Source: Terebella lapidaria
Lineage: Eukaryota > Annelida > Polychaeta > Terebellida > Terebellidae
Assembly: GCA_949152475.1 (NCBI GenBank)
Contig: OX424570.1
Coordinates: 17,356,694 to 17,420,693, forward strand
Length of the DNA: 64,000 bases
Direction of reading: 5' to 3'
Below the pieces are notes generated by a model. The model ran no database searches, was not told the origin of the DNA, and worked only from the letters and a program-made list of their open reading frames with translations. The translations under genes were made by a program, and so were the position numbers. Shown here piece after piece: positions 37,201-49,967 of this stretch (its first letter is position 1; every line of letters begins with the position of its first letter).

Positions 37201-40181
37201 GGAGCGTGGCAGGAAGATGTTCGTGACACAGGGTGTATTTGACGTGTTACAACTTGTGGGATATGATGAGGAAAGGCGTACAGTGTAAGTATCATGATCT
37301 TCTCTGATATTCACAAGATCTTAAGGGTACATAGAATATATTTGGGCAAACTTTTAACATTTCCAAGCAAACATTCCTAGTTATGAAAATTGTATATTCC
37401 CAATTGGGAAGGAAATCAGAGAAAATTTTCAGCAAACATAATACTTTATTATAATTTTTCCAACGTAAAATGACAAAACTCGTTTGATATCACCCAAACA
37501 GATATTACCTTGGCAACGGCGATGACCCACGCAAGCGTCACCTCTACTCTATAGGCTTGCCTGAAGGGCGCAACTCTCACTCCAAGGCTCAGTGCCTGAC
37601 GTGTGACTACCCCGCGGAATGCCAGTATGTGGGCGCTTCCTTCAGTCACTCCGGCTGGTATTACATCCTACAGTGTCTTGGGCCAGGGATACCGACGTAC
37701 GTGCTTCGCAGCACGCGGGACGATAGAGGTAGGCTTACCAAGTGTGGTAAAAGTATGATTTTTTTTTTTGTGCGTACACCTTATTCATTTTAAGATATGG
37801 TTGTAATTCTTGAAGGTGATGTCTACGAAAGCAGAACAACGGTAAGTTTCTATATCGATTATTTCGTGCTTATATTAAAATGATATTTTCATACATAGAA
37901 ATCACCGTGGAAGACAATGCTGATGTTGCGGAAAGGCTGGAAGCGAAAGCTTTACCCCAGGTGGAATATCATGAAATCGTGGACCCCACGGAATCATTCG
38001 GTAATCATAATGCATCATGACTTTCACATCATAACGTTTCGCCAGCTTAATAAATTTCTTGAATTGATGTACCTCACATATTCTATGTGAATCTGACGTT
38101 AAAATTCATATATTGATTCTGTTATATTATTACATTTCGAAACATATTATCAGTGCATTAGACAATATTGATTTTGGGCATCACTTACATACATTTTCAT
38201 TCTAACTGCTTTTTTATCCAGTAATATGGGCAAAAGTTTTACTGCCTCGGACACTGAAAAAAGAGCATATTCTTAAATATCCCGTGTTGGTTCATACGTA
38301 AGTATACATGTCAATAAAATGTTATACTATATTTTATTCTAAATTGATTGCATATGCGAATATCATAATGTATTTCAAATGTGCACATTTTTGGCAAAAC
38401 TTGTACAATTGTACAGAACACATTTTGAATTACATCCAATATAATGATTATGAAAAATACATGTTTTATGGAATAATGCTATATTGTAGCATATGAAAGC
38501 ACTACTTTTCCAATTCAATATCACTATATTCATTGCCTATAACATAACAGCTATGCGGCACCTGAGACGCAGAAAGTAACAGAAGAATTTCACCTTGGGT
38601 GGGAAACGTCGCTGGTCAGTTCCGAGCGTGTTATTTGTGTGATGGTGGACGGTCGGGGCGCGCTAGGCAGGGGGGATAACTGGTTGCACAAGCTGTATAA
38701 ACGTCTGGGCGGGCCGGAGGTCGAGGATCATATCACAGCCGCCAAGTAAGCCAGTGTTTTCTGTAGGATTGATTTGATTTATGTTTCTGTATCATGATTT
38801 TGTAGGTTTAGTTCTGTTTTCTTGCATTATAAAAAAAGGAGAAAACGGCTATACCTAAAACTAAATAAGACAATGAAAAAGTATTTTTATTGCAGATTTT
38901 TGCAAGATTTGTCATACGTTGATGAAGAACGAATAGCGATATGGGGCTGGGTGAGACTTCGCTGAGGTTTTATTATCTCGGTTGAAATCGCGAAACTAAA
39001 TCTTGCAATAACCAAGAGATATCTAAATTACAAATCTTATTATCAATACCTCATAATATTATAATTTGTTCTGGTTCGTCTAGTCTTACGGAGGTTTTGT
39101 CACTGCCCATGCTATCGGCGACCCTTCCGATGCTTACACTTGTGGCATTGCAGTGGCTCCCGTCACCGATTGGAGGTACTACGGTAAGTCTCACCATAGG
39201 AGAAATTACGGTAATATCACACTTGTGAGTTAATCATGCACATATATGTGAATTTGTGGGTTACAATTTCTTAGTGTGACTTTCAAATAGTGTTCAATTT
39301 AACATTGAAAATATTGTGTTTTATTTGTCAGATACCGCATATACTGAGCGGTATATGGGACTTTCCAATCTTGAGGACAATTTTAGAGGATATGATGTAA
39401 ATATAGTTTGTTTTGTTGTTGTTTTTTTGGTGTTAGCATTCATATTTTTTTGCCAAAAACTGGTATATTGCAATGTATCCTTCATTTCTTCTTTCAGAAT
39501 TCAAACGTTTCGCGAAAAGCGGCAAACTTCGTTGGAAAAAATATAATGCTTGTTCACGGAACAGCAGATGGTAGGAATACTGTTTAATTTATTGTCAATT
39601 TAGACTATAAGGCTCATTGAACAGTTGCACGAGTTCTGAAAAAAACAAAAAAAAACAAATGTCATTATATTTTCCATGTTAATCGTTTATTTCAGACAAT
39701 GTACATTTTCAACATACGGCACAGTTCACAAAAGCTCTCACGGAATATGATGTAGATTACAGAATGCAGGTATGTCCGGCTTACCAGGCTTCATTGTGGT
39801 ATTTTACGTTCGGTATTCTACGTTCAGCAACCATTCCCGAATATTTGGTAAATTGGCAAAGATGCCATTATCATGATGTATCATTGGTATTCACGTTAGA
39901 TAGTCTATGATTCAGATCGCCAGAGGGTGGCTTTAACGAGTCAATTCACACTTGATTGGCTGCCCCTCTTATCAATATAAACTTTCTAATCACTTTAAAT
40001 TATATTCTTCTTCTTCTAGATTTACAGTGATAAAGACCATCAATTGGCCGGGCCAAAAACTAGTAAACACTTGTATAGAACAATGACCAACTACTTGAGG
40101 GACACCTGTTGGCACGGTGGCAAGCCGCTAGATCCCACCCAATCAGAAGACGAGGAAGGCGCGGAAGGGGCGGAGTCATGA
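31236..40181 (+). CDS. DPP6/DPP10-like type II membrane dipeptidyl peptidase, S9B, catalytic residues intact
   Basis: Complete 24-exon gene; every intron is GT-AG and the 2463-nt coding sequence closes in frame (820 aa). Exons: 31236-31274, 31553-31667, 31943-32038, 32272-32369, 32555-32629, 32770-32834, 33140-33230, 33462-33579, 35499-35659, 35999-36111, 36410-36533, 36738-36779, 36871-36975, 37193-37284, 37502-37728, 37899-38000, 38222-38297, 38551-38745, 38896-38950, 39084-39183, 39332-39396, 39498-39570, 39696-39769, 40020-40181. A short cytoplasmic tail (13 residues, then [14 protein letters not shown] as in vertebrate DPP6/10) precedes one membrane helix (about 28-49), a beta-propeller ectodomain and a C-terminal alpha/beta hydrolase. 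Active-site residues seen: Glu233-Glu234 (DWLYEEE), Tyr581, Ser664 (GWSYGG), Asp742 (HGTADD), His774. It should therefore remove N-terminal dipeptides outside the cell, preferring Pro/Ala at position 2 as family enzymes do. An acidic tail ([12 protein letters not shown]) ends it. The upstream in-frame stop at 31215 and good Kozak support the start; alternative first exons are possible. Confidence 0.93.
33938..35451. mobile_element. MITE carrying a 134-bp minisatellite, inside a DPP-gene intron
   Basis: Ends GGTTACCGGAC (33938-33948) and GTCCGGTAACC (35441-35451) are perfect inverted repeats flanked by TA on both sides (33936-33937 and 35452-35453). This is the Tc1/mariner target pattern. The left end also forms a subterminal hairpin (GGTTACCGGACC / GGTCCGATAACC). 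No transposase is present. It lies in the intron between 33579 and 35499, which it accounts for almost entirely. Confidence 0.85.
34337..35440. repeat. Minisatellite, ~134-bp unit, about 8 copies
   Basis: Successive CAAGGTCA landmarks start at 34471, 34605, 34739, 34873 and 35007; the next, slightly altered landmarks are at 35140 and 35280. The spacing is 134 bp, drifting to 133-140 at the right. Units contain TGACCTTGAATTTGACCTTTG followed by CATTTTCAAGGTCA. That means an ERR/FTZ-F1-type extended half-site on each strand and a direct repeat with 1-bp spacing (DR1) per unit. Wholly inside the MITE. Confidence 0.9.
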
Positions 40182-41555
40182 AAGGGGCGGGGTGTAGGTC
40201 GATATTTGCATTTAGAGAGGATTGAGGCATCGGTGGGCGGAGCTAACACGTCGAGTGGTTCGTGATTGGTTCCTTCTTGGTTCAAACAGTGGCAGTGATT
40301 GGTCAGTTTTCTTCGTGATATTTTGTTGTCAATAACAGCTCAATATTTGATCAAAATATGTGTTTTTGTGAATACTTTCTTTCATCCATATCACGTTTAA
40401 ACAAATAAGTATTGTGCTGCAAATAAAACCATGAGAGTAATAATGATATATTGGTATTATATATTCGCGTGTAAATACTAAGGTATTGTTAAAATAAATT
40501 TATCTTTTGAATAATATCATGATGTTGTGGCTTAAAGTCATCCATTTCGTTGCATATATTGAACTCATGTATATGACATTGTGTTGTGGTATGTTCAACC
40601 GCAGTAAAGTTTCAATAACTCGAGTAATATTAATCTCAACATGTGAGAGACTGTATTAACCTTAGTTTTGTACCTAAATACGTCTTCAGTACAGTAAACA
40701 AACTACTAGTATTTACGGCTATCAAAGTTGTAAACAAATACTCGTGGTATATCATTATTCACGTTTGATATTGAATTGCATTTAGGAAGCATTTCCCTGT
40801 ACAGTTTTTGTACTGATTTCAAGACTTGAATACGTCATTCATGTGAACGTTAGCGTAGAATGTGTTTGAAAGGGCGACTTTTGATGAATGCAAATATTTG
40901 GAATATTATGTAACAATGATAGTGTGATATCCACCGAATGAGTGGGAGTATGTATGATATCATTTTGTAAATAGTTTTCATTATAATTCATCATGACAAC
41001 CATTGGATTTGTCCATCACTCAGGATGTAAGAATGTAAACATATATTGCATATATCTATATGTTTTTCGGACGAAATTTTCATGAATATTTTGACTTTAA
41101 TAATAATTATTAATTGACTGAGCAAAATAAACTCTGACCCTTGTAAGGTACATGGATTTATAGCACAGGTTAATGGAATCTACTCTAACTTATAGAGAAT
41201 GAATGCGAATAAAACATATGAATGTGTGATTTTGACATTGTGTTATATTGTTATCTCAAACTTTGTTACCTGTGTATGTCAATTCCATTTCTATGTCCGA
41301 CTCAAATCTTCACACTTTCAATATTGTTCTTTTTTCTCTATTTTCTTCAACGAATAAAGCAAATAGAACGTTATGACTTGTATTACATATTTATTTGTAT
41401 CCTCTCACGTTAGTCATTTAATTCGTGAAAAAAATGAACAGAAGGTCAGAGAAAAACAAGGAAAATAATATTGATATATGAAACCTGGTAGCAGCATTTC
41501 TAGAAAGTGGTCGAATAACATCTGTGAATTATAAAATCATTGAATCTGTCATTCA
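40182..41555 (+). other. 3' untranslated region and intergenic DNA after the DPP-like gene
   Basis: A polyadenylation signal AATAAA lies 241 bp after the stop (40422-40427); others occur further on (about 40495, 41105 and 41211). The rest is AT-rich DNA with no coding signature. Confidence 0.5.
40422..40427 (+). promoter_or_regulatory. Polyadenylation signal of the DPP-like gene
   Basis: First canonical AATAAA downstream of the stop codon at 40179-40181. It would give a 3' UTR of roughly 260 nt. Confidence 0.55.
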
Positions 41556-41559
41556 ATTA

Positions 41560-42294
41560 TGTAAAGTTATTGACTATCGTCCGCTCTTCGGGATCCTCGA
41601 GGATAGTCCTCTCACCGCGAGTTCTCGCGGACGCGCATCCGCTATTCCGGATCCTTGCGGCGGCGCCGCTCACCGGAGGTCACTGCGGACACGGTAACCA
41701 CTCTATCATTAACGGTAACCAGGTAACAGCCCACCCGACACTCCCAGGCCTACGGACACCGTTCAGAAACTGGTTCATCACCACGGTGTTAACTGGAGGG
41801 GCCTGGCGAGCCGCGGTCTGCCTCGAGGACGGAACCCCGTACAGTCTGACATGCTGGCCAGAGCCTATGTCACACGTCCCGGGAAGGGAGAGAACTGGCG
41901 ATCCACAGGGCTTGCGCCCCCGAGTCAGCAACTTGTCTCTCCCAGCCCGGGCCTCCCCATGGAAATCGTCCCCAGGGCTCTAAGAGCCCACTACTCGCAA
42001 CTAGGGAACACAAAGCTCATGGCGAGCCTCGTGTGCGTCCCAGTCACTCTCTCTCGGACAATCTCCTCGATCGAGTAGCTTCCAGTGTATATATAATACA
42101 CCACAAGCTGTAGGACGCACGCGAGGTATAATCAAACCATTGTTATAGTTTACTGGAACGTAAATTACAATGCGTTGCCGTGGCAACGCACGCTCGAACG
42201 GAGCGTGTCAAAACAAGGCCAAGAACGAAAAGGCCACATAAATGGCATGTATGTTTACAATCACCTGCCGCGTGCTTAGGGCAAAATCGCCACA
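41560..42294 (-). repeat. 3' LTR of the Gypsy element
   Basis: 735 bp, same length as its partner at 51313-52047, with about ten differences. Open frames seen in both LTRs are only the shared sequence read in different frames. Confidence 0.93.
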
Positions 42295-44900
42295 TTACCC
42301 CCTTCTTACAATGTTGGTCCCCAACATGTTCCGCCCGCGCCCAAAACTGCCAAAACCCGACGAAGGCTTCGCATGGCGGGGTCCGGAAGAAGGCAAGATG
42401 GCAACACCCGGAAGTCACGGCGCAAAACACTAGGACTTTAAGAGTCCCTTTTGGAAGAATGGGGAACTACCCCCGGACTTACGGAGTAAACTATAACGCG
42501 CTTTGTAATTTTGACTAAACCCTCATAAACAAGCTAAAATTTTGACCGAGGTGGTCCAAAACCGTGTGATGACCTTGGAAGGTCATCCGTTATAAAAGGA
42601 CGGTGTGTCGAGTCTTTGGAATATCTTTAAGGTTAAACTTTAAATTTAGAAATTTTGTAAAACGACACATCGAGTGATCCAAAGTGATAGTACCTCTAAA
42701 AAGTGTTGCCGACGGCCCTGCCGGCCGGCTCCTCAGATCCGCAGAACGGGTCTGAGGCAGGGCGGAGCCGCGGGAGCGACTCCGGCACGCCCGCATGACA
42801 TATGTACATCTAACAGACACACATACACATGCGGACAGCCGTCGCAGACAGCTATCAAAGCCAACGCGGCAAGCAGCATCGACTGCCAGTACCTGTATAC
42901 TGCAACCCGCACAGGCCTGTGTAAAGACACGCAGATGGACGGACGTCTGCACTTACATGCAGCCGCCCGCCCGCCCGCACATCTCCAGCACGGCCCGCAT
43001 GGGGAATTTACAACTGGCAAAATCACCCGCATCTCGAACACCGGCCACGCGGATCCCGCGGGATCCAGCGCCGCAGCAGCGGACGAAATGCGAGTGGCAC
43101 AAAACACATGTGCTACACATCTGGAGATTAATAAATAATCCGGGTACGACATTTTTACATATATATACATGTAACAAATGATGACAGCTATACTACACGT
43201 GGAGCGATGCACGCGGTGTCGCTGCAAAACTCTGTCCCCGGTCATACTGACACACTGCCGGACCAACATACAAACACCATAAAACTCATGTGGAGGCAGT
43301 CATTTCCCTCCGGTGACTCCAAATCCAACCATGTATACGGGTAGAAAATAAATTTCTATCCCGGGGGACCTTGCAAATATCCTACAGTAATTAATATTAC
43401 CTAGTCATTCGCTTTTGCGTCCGCACCGGGGGTAAATGACGTAAAATTAATCACCAAAGCAAGGTAGAAATTGGGCATAAAATTGACAGTAACCACTAAC
43501 TTGTGGTTGTTACGAATATGTCAGACGAAAACAACAATAAATTGTCATTCTCCAGTCTTTTCAAATATCACAGCAAGACGTCACTGTCAAAATTAGCGCA
43601 ATCTCTTACACCCCTCTAGCGAAAGCAGAAATCTCCCGATTTCTTACTCTCTATTGCACCGGAAAGGAAATTTCACATACTTGTCTCACTTTGTATCAGT
43701 AAATGAGCAAGAACAGAATTCTCCAGAGACATGCCGCACACTTGTGGCTTATAATCCTCCCATAAATAATAATGAGATGGAAAATAAACAAAATCACTCC
43801 CCATAGCCGCTGGTACGCTTACAGGCGTTCGGACATACCCATGACGTCCGGACAGACAATCGGGTGCCCTATGGGCGTTTGCAAAGCGCCCACTAGCAAC
43901 CCCGACGTACTGCCTGGCCGCGGAGTGGTGCCCGGTCCAACCCAGAGCCTCCTCAAACGACTACCGGAGCGCGGAGCCAATAGATTCGACGCGGAGCCGG
44001 CATGGGCCATAACCTCAATGGTTAGGGGGCGAACCCTTCATACCGGCGCCCAATCTAGAGGCGCCCAAAGATGGTGAAAGCAATAGCCGGCGGACGTCCG
44101 GAGCTGCCCGCGGACGGAGTCCAGGCCGGACGCCTACCATAGAACGGCGTATTGCCCTTATCCAATGAATATGAAATTGGAATTAGAAGCCACCACAAGT
44201 GTTGCGCATGTAATATACGACCCCCTTCTTAGAAGGAGGCCGGGGTTCCGGTCATTCCGGCCTGACCGCGTATTGTAAGGTATGATCCGGACGAGAATGA
44301 GCGTCACCCGCTGCTGCGGCTGGTCCGCACACGCGGACTTATCATAATGGATAGTCGGTTTCCTGCGGTAAGAAACCTTAATTACTATAACCTTAATTAT
44401 AGTAATGGCTCACGGGGGATAACTACACCGAAGTGCGTCATCTTGAAGCGTCGCGGACGCCGGACGAGTCACGCGGACGAACCGCGGACGTCAGTCCTCA
44501 CGTGCGGACACTATCCCCGCGTCCAGAGCCAGTTCCCCAAATCCGTGGGAAGACGCTTCTCCCGTAGCGGATGTAAATCCCAACCTCAGTCTGGCCACTT
44601 AAGAGGCTGTTCTGGGACCAGGGGCGTCCGGCAAATCCACAAAAGTCGTCCGGCCAGCGTAGCCACTGTGTTAACTACGCCGGACTACAGGCGAACTGAT
44701 GCGGATAAGGTTGCCGCACGTCCCTAGTGCTGAAAACTACGGGAGGGCGGATGCGGAGCGGCGACGTTACGACATGAAAGTCTCCGCGGACCTCAAATCC
44801 GAAGATAGCCACAAAGTAGCCACCCGCGGAGCTAAGTCGTGCGGACTCTCACGGAACGACCTAAAACCCGTCCTTGGTGTGATAGATGGGTACCGCAGAC
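42295..44900 (-). other. 3' internal region of the Gypsy element
   Basis: About 2.6 kb between the end of the integrase region and the 3' LTR. It is GC-rich in parts, with no recognised envelope or accessory gene. A purine-rich tract (minus strand AAGAAGGGGG) abuts the LTR at 42297-42306, and a second similar tract lies at about 44221-44231. Confidence 0.6.
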
Positions 44901-44920
44901 GCATCCGCATGGGCGGAATG

Positions 44921-47900
44921 TTATTCCCACCCATATCGGGCCGGCGCACGTGGTTTCCGGCGTGGCCGCCCGTCATCCGCAGGTACTGGAGGGAGTGGGG
45001 GTACCTGCAGATCGCCGTCATCTGACTGATAGCCACCCAGTCCATCATCTGACGGGTCAGAGAGGTCCGGGAGGCCCACCATACGGCGCATACGCTCGTC
45101 TGGAGTCCGCGGATGCTGACCGGACGGATCCCATACGGGAGCATCATCCGGTTCCGCATCTTGAACGAGCGGATCCATGACAAGCGGGCCCTCGTACTTC
45201 TTCAGATTATCGATATGGACAACCAGAACCCTGTCCGGATCGGAATCCCTCCGGATCCGGTAGTACACATCTGTCACCTGCTTCCGTACCGTAAACAGGC
45301 CTATCCACGGCTTAGCAAATTTGTTACCTTGCTTAAGCGGCGGATAATAATAGCGCACCTTGTCACCTTCCGCAAAAGCTGGCCTACCCTTAGCATGGGC
45401 GTCATAGCCTCGCTTCTGCCGGATGGCGGACTTGTCCAGGCGCGCGCACGCGAAATCATGGGTGTTCGCCAGGGCGCGGCGAATCCACTCCACGTACTCC
45501 GGACCGCACTGGGGTACTGCGCCGGTCTCTGTCGCAGTTGGATACATAATATCCACGGGCAAATTTAGCTCCCAGCCGTACAACATCGCGTGCAGAGTAA
45601 CTCCGGTCGAAGAGTGGACCGACGACCTGTACGCCATTAAGACATACGGGAGGTGGTCATCCTAATCATTCGCACGATCATTCACAAAGGCCGCCAGCAT
45701 ATTGAGGACCGAGCGATTGAAGCGTTCGACCTGGCTATCAGACTGGGGCCTGTAGGGGGTGGTCCGCACCTTGGTACTGCCTAGCATCCGTGCTAGGTTC
45801 CGGAACAGGTTGCTCTCAAATTGCGTGCCCTGATCCGAATGTACCTGCTTAGGTACCCCATGGTACACCACCCATCTATTTACCAGCAACCGAGCTACCT
45901 CGTCCGCAGTCTGGCAGCGCAGTGGGTAGGCATCGGTATATTTGGTAAAATAGTCAGAAATCACCAGGATGTACCGGAAACCGCGTGGAATGACCTGGTG
46001 GGTATCCAGTATATCCACGGCTATCCGATCAAACGGCGTGCCCGCCTTAACCGTGGTTAAGGGGTGGTGGCCAGGAGCCGGAACTCCTTTGCGAGCTTGA
46101 CACCGAGGGCAGGCTGCGCACCACCGTTGCACGTCCAAGCTGCTACCAGGCCAATGAAAGCGCTGTTGTAGCCTATGGACGGTCCTCCGGATTCCCGAGT
46201 GACCGGTCACCCGGAGGTCATGCAACTGGTGGAGTACTTCTTTCCGCAGCTCCGCGGGAAGCACCAACTGCCATATTGGAGGCAGTGGAGTCGGTGGCTC
46301 ATAGCGCCGGTATAAGAGGCCATCCCTCAAGGAGAGTCTTTCCCACTGGGATACTAGAGACAAAGTCTCCTCCCTGTAGGTCTTCCGATCATCCTTGGAG
46401 GGCTTCTGGCCGGCCTCAAGGGCTGTTATAACCGGTGCCAGAGCACTGTCAGCTCTCTGCGTCGCAGCTATCTGCGCCGGAGAGTAGCCACCCAAGTAAT
46501 TAGGCTCCTCATCCATCGCATCCGGCTGTGCCGCAGCGGCCATCACCACAGGGGGCAAGGACCGCTCATACTCAGACTCTCCAGAGGACGAGGGTACCCA
46601 CGAGGAGTACACCGCCGGACTCGAGGAGGACTCGCTGGAGCTGAGCTGCACCTCCGCTTCATATGCGGGACGCCCTCGCCGATAGCGGCGGGTCCGCGCG
46701 CGGAGATGAGCCCTGAACGCTCCGGCCGCCGTGTTGTTAAAGGAAGCGGCAGCCTGCGGTCTCCCCGGAACGTCCAATTCCGAGTCTGAGGACGAATTCG
46801 CGGCTTGCTGGAATGGAGCCATCCCTGCACAGCCAGGATTCTTGCACTTGTGACAATGGGACAGGCCGTCCGCGTTGCCGTGCAATTTACCAGCGTGATG
46901 CTCCATCTGCACGTCATACTCCTGGAGTTTGACGAGCCACCGCGCCACCAAGCCATCGGCCTCACTATAGTTGAGGAGCCATCTCAGCGAACTGTGATCA
47001 GTCTGCAAGCGGAAATGGCGTCCCAACAAGTAATGCCGGAATCGCTTGGTCATCGAAACCACCGCGAGCAACTCGCGATGAGTGGTACAGTAGTTCATTT
47101 GAGAGTGGCTCAAGGCCACACTCGCATAAGCTACTACCCGCTCTTGTCCGTCCACGATCTGCGAGAGGACACCGCCGAGTGCAAAAAGTTACTCGCGTCA
47201 GTGTCCAGGATGAACTCGCAGTCCGGACGAGGGTGCCGCAGCACCGGGGCCGCTACCAAGGCCTGCCGGAGTCCCGAGAAGGCGTCAGCCTGCTCGGCGG
47301 ACCAAACAAAATCGGCGCCCTTTTCCGTGAGGATAGTAAGGGGATGCGCGATCTCTGCAAAGCCGCGAATAAACCTGCGGTGGTAGCTCGCGAAGCCCAA
47401 GAAGGACCTCACGTCCGCCACGTTACATGGCGGAGGCCATTTCTGTACGGCCGCCACCTTTGCGGGGTCTGGTCTCACTCCGGTGCCCGTTACCATGAAG
47501 CCCAAGTACAGGATTTCCTGCGCGAAGAGTTCGCACTTACTCGGCTTCAATTTAAGCCCTGCTCCGCGGATGCGATGGAGCACCATCTGGAGGTTGGTGA
47601 GGGTTTCCTCGAACGACCGGCCATACACGACGACATCGTCAATGTAGACCATACATCGCTTCCAGAGGAACCCTTTAAGTACCATCTCCATGAGGCGCTC
47701 GAACGTCGCTGGTGCGTTACAGAGCCAGAACGGCATTACCTTGGATTGGTAGAGCCCGTTCTTGGTAATGAAGGCAGTCTTCGCCCGATCACTCTCCTCC
47801 ATCTCCACCTGCCAATACCCGGAGGCCAGATCCAAAGCACAGAAATAGTGCGACCCGGCCAGGGCATCGAAGGTATCTTTAATGTGCGGGAGAGGATATG

Positions 47901-49967
47901 AGTCCTTCTGCGTGGCATCGTTGAGTTTCCGATAGTCCACGCAGAACCTCCACGAGCCGTCCTTCTTCTTCACCATAACCACAGGACTGGCCCAAGGGCT
48001 GTCACTGGGTTGGATGATGTCCAAGTCGAGCATCTTTTGCACCTCCTGGTCTATGACCTCTTGGTGCACTATCGCTGCCCGACGAAGACGCTGCTTGAGA
48101 GGACGCTCGTCCACGAGGTCGATGCGGTGTTTGGCGACGTCAGTCTTGCCAACCGCACCATCAGGACCCATGAACACATCCGCATACTGCCGCAGCAGTC
48201 TGCGGAGCGCTTGGCGCTGCTCTTCATCCAACCGGTCCTTCGGAACCCGAGATTCCAAATGGTCCGGCAGGGTGAACGGGTCATCTACGGCGGCCGCCGC
48301 CGCGCACGCAGCGCGGCAGACAGGATCGTCGGGGAGGACACGACTCGAGGACGCGGGAGTAGCAGTAGCTGCTATGCATCCGCGCCGCAGTACAATCGGA
48401 GCATCCGTAGGATTCACCACAAGGATGGGCATCGCACGGGGGTTGGATATGACCAGGGCCTCACCCAGCACGAGTCCAGTTCCTTCGGCGAAACTGCTCA
48501 CGGGTTGCACTATACACGGTCGACCATCGAGGGGCATGTGGGGACGACGCGGTTTCGCACTACAACAGTGCGCGCCACCCGCATCTGAAATGAATGCATC
48601 GGGCCCGAGTGGAAGAGAAAGTGTATGTGTCCTCTCCCATCCGGAATTCGCCAGCACTTGGCGGTCACCCGGTGGACCCGTAGAAAATTCATTCCAATAA
48701 TCCCGGCCGCTCCGATATCCGCAACGATTGCCTCTGTCAGATACACCTTGTCCCCAATGGTAATAGGCAGATCGATGATGCCGTGGATACGGATGCGGTT
48801 GTCTCCCGCTCCGTAGAGCTTGTACGGTCCAGGATCCCGCAACTCAAGGTTGCGGAGCGCGCGCTCCTTCCTAAACGTTCCTGCGGCAACGAGGGTCACC
48901 TCCGAGCCAGAGTCCACGAGGAACCGGACCGGCTCCCGCCCGAAGGACAGGGGCAGGTACCAGCAGGGGTCCCTCACCAGCGCGCAGGTAGGGCGATACC
49001 GTTCGCACGCGCTGGGCTCATCTACGGAGTCCTCACCATCCGCCTCAGCCGCGGAGGAGCTAGACTGATCCCCAAGGACTACTTCCGGAGAAGTCATATC
49101 AACTTGAGGTTCGTCCTGCTCATCAGCGGGTGGGGCGGCATCTTCTACCACGGAACAACTATCCCCGGACGTAGTGTTGGTCGCCACCACGTCCGGATCT
49201 AGTTTCCCTGCCGCGGGTTCCGACCTTGCTGTCCCTGAGGACCAGAGCGGAAGGAATTCCTCCGTTGCGGGCCAGGGAGCAGGTCCGCATGCCCGGAGGA
49301 GACCGTGGTCACCGGCACTCGATCCCGGCGTTCCAACAACTCCGGACACTTCAGCCAAAAGTGTCCCTGTTTTCCGCAGAAGTAACAGGGACGGTTCTGG
49401 GCTGGTCCGGAGGTGAACGCGCAACATTCTGCGGGTCCCGGAGCTTCTATCCCGGCGCAGTGCGCAATCATCTGCGCGGCGCCGAAATCGTATTCCTCCA
49501 TGTCGCACTCGTCCGAGGACGAGCACGGCGCGGTGCGGGGACCACCACCCGGGGACCACTGGTGCCTGCAAACTCGGAAGGACTTGGGGAGGGGCTATGG
49601 AACCAGCCATCCCCGGGCTGTACGCGATCGTCGGGTTAACGCTCGCGGGCGGCTGATTTTGCTTGAACTGTTCAAGCGCTGCAGAGATCAGCCACCTCTC
49701 CCTCTCTGACAGCCACCTCTCAGCCACCTCTCCCTCTCCGACAAAGGCCCCAAGGAACCTTTTGACCGCGGAGAAGGGGAGCGGTTCCGTCGATCGGGTC
49801 GTCCCTGATGGGGCAACCGGGCGTGATCGTAGCGCCCTTCCGGAGCCAGCGCACCTAGTGCCTGGGTGAGCTGGTCCACCACGCCTTGTACAGACTGTCC
49901 GGGATCCGTGCGAAGGCTCGCGAAGGAGTCCACCCCGCTGGATTTGGCGTCCGGAACAGGTCCGCAT
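44921..49967 (-). pseudogene. pol region of the Gypsy element (PR-RT-RH-IN)
   Basis: Protease lies at about 48.7-49.0 kb, reverse transcriptase at about 47.4-48.1 kb, RNase H at about 46.9-47.3 kb, and integrase at about 45.0-46.3 kb. The domain order and motifs are those of Metaviridae. The frames are interrupted at a few places, so this copy is treated as a fossil. Confidence 0.88.

Noticed and set aside
44839-45665. Plus-strand open frames over the integrase end
   Set aside because: Antisense of the integrase C-terminal region; no independent domain.
46805-48700. Plus-strand open frames of about 190-240 codons
   Set aside because: Antisense shadows of the GC-rich Gypsy pol region.
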